Position numbers and translations under genes: made by a program. From Acidobacteriota bacterium (GTDB lineage: Bacteria; Acidobacteriota; Terriglobia; Acidiferrales; UBA7541): a DNA stretch of 41,287 nt. The notes under the pieces are model-generated. The model was not told the origin of the DNA, made no database searches, and saw nothing but the letters and a program-made list of their open reading frames with translations. Within the stretch, counting starts at the first letter, position 1. Every line of letters begins with the position of its first letter. Shown here piece after piece: positions 37,213 through 41,287 of the stretch. The stretch is taken from positions 6,492 to 47,778 of the forward strand of contig PMAA01000205.1 of the NCBI GenBank assembly GCA_003152355.1, in the 5' to 3' direction.

Positions 37213-40086
37213 TCATCGACCGGAGCTTATCGCTGCGGTGGTGGTATTTGCGGGCCGAGATTGAGAACTCATCAGCTGAGGATTCTTCCCAAGACTAACC
37301 ATGTTGGCGAAAAGGCGATATGCGCCGGGCACACCCTCTGGCAACTGGCGGTAAAAGGCGTAGGCATTGTAGATATACACACCCTTCCCGTGTTTCGCAT
37401 AAAGGAGGCCGCCTTTTTGGGGAGCTTGGCCAGGGTCGTGGGTTTCTAGTAACGGCAGATAGGCTGAGTCCCAACTCTCAAGGAATTTCGAGCCGCGCTC
37501 TTCCACCCAATTTTCAAAGTCCTTACTGGTGATCTTGTTGGGCCAAGTGAAAATGGGATTTGTCGGCGCCAAGATTTCCACCTTGGAATTTTCGTCGGTA
37601 ACTTCCTCCGGGTTGTTGCCCATTTTATAGGGATATGGTCCGTAGTTGTGATCGTACTCCGGCGTATTGTATTGCACGATCACCACGCCGCCGTTCTTCA
37701 CATACTCGAGGATGCGCCCATTATTGATCTTGAGATCCTCGCGCGCGGCATAAGTGCGCACTCCAAGAATGATGGCGTCAAATTTTGAAAGATTGCCGCT
37801 GACGAGGTCTTCCGGGGAGAGGAAATGAACGTTGATGCCTAAGTTCTCGAGAGACTGAGGAACGTCGTCGCCGGCGCCCACAATGTATCCCACATTCAGA
37901 TCCGGCGCGACCTTCACGTCAACTCCGGAAGTCCGGTATGTGGAGGCGCGATAGAGATTGTAGGGACGCAATCCGGCATATCCAATCGTGTGATAGCCCT
38001 CTTTGTAATCGTGGCCGTCGTACGTCGCGACCGCCGTAATTGCATAAGGCTTTTCCATGAGCTTCATGGGCGTGACGTGGAAAGTGAGTGACTGGTCGTC
38101 CCCGTCTTTCGACGTTGAGAATTCTTCCTCGGGCGCTTTCCAGCCTTCCGGTAAGTCGAGTTTGACCGTTCCCTTTGCAGGACCTTTCACGTTGCTGTGA
38201 ATGCTCACCGTCACTTCAAAGGATTTCGCGTCCAGCGGAACAATTCCTGCCTGCGGCGAGATCGAAACCGAAATGGCCGGGCCTACGATCAGCGGTTCGA
38301 GAACGGTGCCCGGGCCTGTTACCCGCCTCACCGATTGGACCACCTGCGCCAGTTCAAAGGGCACCCCATCGAATACGAAACGCAATCTCGCGGATAGCGG
38401 ATACGGAGCTAACGGCAGGTTGAGATACTTCGGCGCCTCAATGTCGTAGTATGCCTGCTCGATGTTCGGACGCGTGAAATAGGGTCGCGTGAAGCTGGCG
38501 TTGGGCGCGGCGTGAACTGTAAATCGCAGATCCGCAGATTGATTCCCTTTGAGCGTGCTTCCTGATTGCGTCGCTGGCTCGATAGTCCATTCCTCGTTCG
38601 TCGGAGATTCCAACGCGACGTTCTGCAATTGCACGGGCAGATTGGTTGGGCTGGTTGTATGAACTTTTACCCAGAATTCTTGTCCGGGAATTGCCACCTG
38701 GAAGGTTGGTTGATTTCTGAAGAAGCGCGCAAAAGGCCCAGTCGGATCCTTCTCGGGAGCCAGTGTGGCAAGCACCGAAATACCCAGCGATTCGGCGAGG
38801 GCATTCTCGAACTGTGCCTGCTTCGCCTTTAATTCGTGGGCTACGTCGTATTTCGAATCTTCGCTCAGGTTGCTGCTGGCAACTTTTTCGATCAACTCGT
38901 TCGTCGTTTTCAAGCCTGCCGCTAGCGTCGAGGCAATCGCTTCCGGATGTTGCGCCGAAAAATCACTCATGGCTTTTTCGACCTTGGAATTGATCTGAGC
39001 TAATCCATCCTTTAGGAAGGCCGCATCGCCGCCTTGGGCCAGGCTCGCGATACCCGCGAGTGAAATGTCGATGCCGTCGAAGAAAGACGATTCTTTCTCC
39101 GAGGCGGCGATGCGAGACGCAAACCGGTGATATGGAGTCATCTCGGCTTCGGCCGGCGGCAAACCGGTTCCGCCGCTCTGCGACTTCTGGTGGCCAAGGC
39201 CCAGGCGGGCGATCTGCTGGTACGTTAACCCGATGAGTGGATCGTATTCGCCTTCCGGAATTTCGACAGAAGTGGAAAGGGCGCCCTTTATGACAGTGTC
39301 GTCCGTGTAGTTGTGAAATTCGGCCGGGTAAAATTTTCCGTCTGCATAATCAAGAATCCCCTTGTCGGTGACGGGAGAGAACGGCACGAGGGCATAATCC
39401 TTTATCGGCTTCCAGGTGTGCAGTCCTTCTTTGATCTGTTCGGGAAACATGGTCGGGTCGCCCGCCGCTTTGAAAGCCTCTTGCGCCATCTGCCCGGCAA
39501 CTTGGTGATTGCTGTGGCCGTCGGTGCGACCTCCGACAAAGACGGAAGTAATGACGAGAGGACGGGTCATTCGAACAACGCGTACTACATCCGAAAGAGT
39601 TTGATCGTGTCCCCACTTTTCGAGCGATTCTTCTTTAGTCTTGGAAAAACCAAAGTCGATCATTCGCGTCCAGAATTGTTGCACTCCATAGTAACGATCG
39701 GCAGCGAGAAGTTCTTCCGTGCGCACCAGCCCTAGCGCATCAAAATAATCCGAAGACATGACGTTGGCGCCGCCTTCTCCCCGATTGAGCGTCAACAATG
39801 CGACCCGTGCTCCTTGCCCGCGCGATTCATAGGTCAACATTCCTCCGTTTTCGTCGTCCGGGTGCGCGGTCACCATCAGTAAACTTGTGCGCGTGTGAAG
39901 TTTTAGAACACTCTGCCAGAGCGCGGCCGCGCCGCGGTCAATATCCAGCGGTTCTGCCGCCTGAATCGGATTCGAATTGACGGCGATAGGAGATTGGGCG
40001 CCAAGCGGAGCCGATCGAAATAAGAAAGGCAGTGCGCAGCCTAACATGGCAATCACTAAAATGATCTTGCTCGATCGTGATGGCAT
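37213..40086 (-). CDS. PIG-L/LmbE family deacetylase with large C-terminal region
   Basis: TSLLMVTAHPDDENGGMLTYESRGQGARVALLTLNRGEGGANVMSSDYFDALGLVRTEELLAADRYYGV..GRTDGHSNHQVAGQMAQEAF; signal peptide. Confidence 0.9.
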   Translation of the reverse strand: MPSRSSKIILVIAMLGCALPFLFRSAPLGAQSPIAVNSNPIQAAEPLDIDRGAAALWQSVLKLHTRTSLLMVTAHPDDENGGMLTYESRGQGARVALLTLNRGEGGANVMSSDYFDALGLVRTEELLAADRYYGVQQFWTRMIDFGFSKTKEESLEKWGHDQTLSDVVRVVRMTRPLVITSVFVGGRTDGHSNHQVAGQMAQEAFKAAGDPTMFPEQIKEGLHTWKPIKDYALVPFSPVTDKGILDYADGKFYPAEFHNYTDDTVIKGALSTSVEIPEGEYDPLIGLTYQQIARLGLGHQKSQSGGTGLPPAEAEMTPYHRFASRIAASEKESSFFDGIDISLAGIASLAQGGDAAFLKDGLAQINSKVEKAMSDFSAQHPEAIASTLAAGLKTTNELIEKVASSNLSEDSKYDVAHELKAKQAQFENALAESLGISVLATLAPEKDPTGPFARFFRNQPTFQVAIPGQEFWVKVHTTSPTNLPVQLQNVALESPTNEEWTIEPATQSGSTLKGNQSADLRFTVHAAPNASFTRPYFTRPNIEQAYYDIEAPKYLNLPLAPYPLSARLRFVFDGVPFELAQVVQSVRRVTGPGTVLEPLIVGPAISVSISPQAGIVPLDAKSFEVTVSIHSNVKGPAKGTVKLDLPEGWKAPEEEFSTSKDGDDQSLTFHVTPMKLMEKPYAITAVATYDGHDYKEGYHTIGYAGLRPYNLYRASTYRTSGVDVKVAPDLNVGYIVGAGDDVPQSLENLGINVHFLSPEDLVSGNLSKFDAIILGVRTYAAREDLKINNGRILEYVKNGGVVIVQYNTPEYDHNYGPYPYKMGNNPEEVTDENSKVEILAPTNPIFTWPNKITSKDFENWVEERGSKFLESWDSAYLPLLETHDPGQAPQKGGLLYAKHGKGVYIYNAYAFYRQLPEGVPGAYRLFANMVSLGKNPQLMSSQSRPANTTTAAISSGR

Positions 40087-40358
40087 TCTTCCCCCTTGCC
40101 CGTTGCGAAATCTTTAGTGAAATATTTTATTATCGCCGGACTCGCCGTCACAAAACCGGCATTTGAATGGCCCCTATGCAGTTCCGCTTTGGTTGCCGAT
40201 GCTTAACAGACAGCGTTTCGTCGATGCCGAACGCACTATGGGAATTGCTACCAATGCTGCTGAGAAGATCCAGTTTGCGAAGTGCGAAGCGTTTCGAGTT
40301 CGTCGAAGTGTGGCGGCGCTCGGCATCGAGCCTCCGTTTTTTCGTTCGGAGTAACGGC

Positions 40359-40386
40359 ATTGTACGTCCGCAAGGAATGTTGTCAA
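40359..40386 (-). promoter_or_regulatory. Putative promoter for the PIG-L gene
   Basis: Reverse strand TTGACA - N16 - TACAAT. Confidence 0.55.
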
Positions 40387-40391
40387 CAAAA

Positions 40392-40411
40392 ATACCAAAA
40401 CGTTTTGGTAT
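40392..40411. promoter_or_regulatory. Putative LacI-family operator (perfect 20-bp palindrome)
   Basis: ATACCAAAACGTTTTGGTAT, perfect inverted repeat. Confidence 0.75.
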
Positions 40412-40496
40412 CGGCTGGGATTGTCGATTCGCGATACTTGTACACTCTCAAATATGCCAAACTCGGCAGCAGAAGCGTGGTTTTCGAAAAATTGGC

Positions 40497-40525
40497 TTGA
40501 CAACGATTTTTACGAATGTTAGATG
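40497..40525 (+). promoter_or_regulatory. Putative promoter for the TonB-receptor-like gene
   Basis: TTGACA - N17 - TAGATG; consensus -35, weak -10. Confidence 0.4.
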
Positions 40526-40540
40526 TCCAGATATTCGAAA

Positions 40541-40554
40541 CCGAATCGTTTCGG
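40541..40554. promoter_or_regulatory. Putative LacI-family operator
   Basis: CCGAATCGTTTCGG, one-mismatch CG-centred palindrome just downstream of the putative promoter. Confidence 0.6.
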
Positions 40555-40868
40555 CACGCTTAGGGGTGAGTCTTTAGGGGACAGGGGTTGCGGCGGCTGT
40601 ACCCTTTGTTTTTACCCTCCTTTTTCGTGACGGCTTGGTTTGGAATGCGCGTGCGACAATTTGCGCATGCTGGGGGAATCGCTCGGGCGGCCGGCCATTC
40701 AGCGTGACTGGGATCGTCGGCACATCGGCTCTCCGAGACTGAGCGATGCCGGGAAACATTTGCATTTCTTTCTGGCCCTCCAGTTGAATCAGCGTGCGGA
40801 GTCGTTTTGATTTGTGCCGCATCAAAAGCTCCTTAATCGTTCGTCGAATCCGAAAAGTGGAGGCTGCC

Positions 40869-41287
40869 ATGAATCGAGGGATCGGAACTCGCAGTCTGCT
40901 TCAGTGGGCAATGGTGCTTGCAGCGTTGCTCGCGGTTTCTACTCTGCCCGCATTTGGACAAATCGATCGTGGCGCCATTGCGGGAAAGATTGTGGATCCC
41001 TCCGGTGCCGTGATACCGAAGGCAATCGTCACCATCACGAATAAGAATACTGGCGTCGTCGTGACCACCCCCGTCGACAGCGCGGGCGAATATCAGGTCC
41101 TCACATTGATCCCTGGCACGTATTCCGTGGAAGCGAGCGCCGACGGATTTGGGCCTGCTTTGCGAGACGACGTCGAAGTGCACGTGCAGGATCATCTCTC
41201 CATTGATTTCACTTTGAAGGTTGGCTCCGTAAAGCAACAAGTAGTGGTCGAGGCTGGAAAGCCAATTCTGCAGACTCAGACCGCCGA
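40869..41287 (+). CDS. TonB-dependent receptor-like protein with CarboxypepD_reg-like N-terminal domain (5' part, runs off right edge)
   Basis: MNRGIGTRSLLQWAMVLAALLAVSTLPAFGQIDRGAIAGKIVDPSGAVIPKAIVTITNKNTGVVVTTPVDSAGEYQVLTLIPGTYSVEASADGFG..VGSVKQQVVVEAGKPILQTQTA; absent from the ORF track because it is open at the edge. Confidence 0.88.
   Translation, partial: MNRGIGTRSLLQWAMVLAALLAVSTLPAFGQIDRGAIAGKIVDPSGAVIPKAIVTITNKNTGVVVTTPVDSAGEYQVLTLIPGTYSVEASADGFGPALRDDVEVHVQDHLSIDFTLKVGSVKQQVVVEAGKPILQTQTA

Noticed and set aside
40574-40870. 98-aa basic minus-strand ORF overlapping the TonB-receptor start region
   Set aside because: Somewhat protein-like but overlaps the leader region of the divergent gene and has no recognised family; insufficient support.

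Overview
The window is 41.3 kb of gene-dense bacterial DNA, probably Acidobacteriota (inferred only from gene flavour: Carboxypeptidase-regulatory-like/TonB receptor, multihaem cytochrome and PIG-L/TPR neighbourhood). From left to right: a partial RND efflux permease; a regulatory block (sigma-54 activator, single-domain receiver, FixJ-like regulator) whose adjacent sensor kinase has collapsed by internal deletion; an ECF sigma factor; a decayed aldo/keto reductase; two PPC/DUF296 paralogs; a long-form formate-THF ligase; an overlapping operon for an apparently Tat-exported molybdenum hydroxylase with a membrane cytochrome b and an unknown 140-aa protein; a PoxB-like enzyme; an M23 peptidase; a TolC/HlyD/DHA2-MFS efflux operon with a cytidylate-kinase-like tail gene; a GH3 glycosidase, transaldolase-family protein, LacI regulator and APC permease; two degenerate copies of a Tat-signal creatininase-type locus flanking a 7-haem cytochrome gene; a TPR protein; a large PIG-L deacetylase; and the start of a TonB-receptor-like protein. 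The strongest new observation is a set of four CG-centred palindromes of CcpA/LacI type. Three lie just upstream of recognisable -35/-10 promoters (transaldolase, APC permease, PIG-L), with spacing that differs by about one helical turn. The fourth lies just downstream of a TTGACA promoter ahead of the TonB-receptor gene. This suggests a local LacI-family regulon. No rRNA, tRNA, CRISPR array or intact transposon was recognised by eye.
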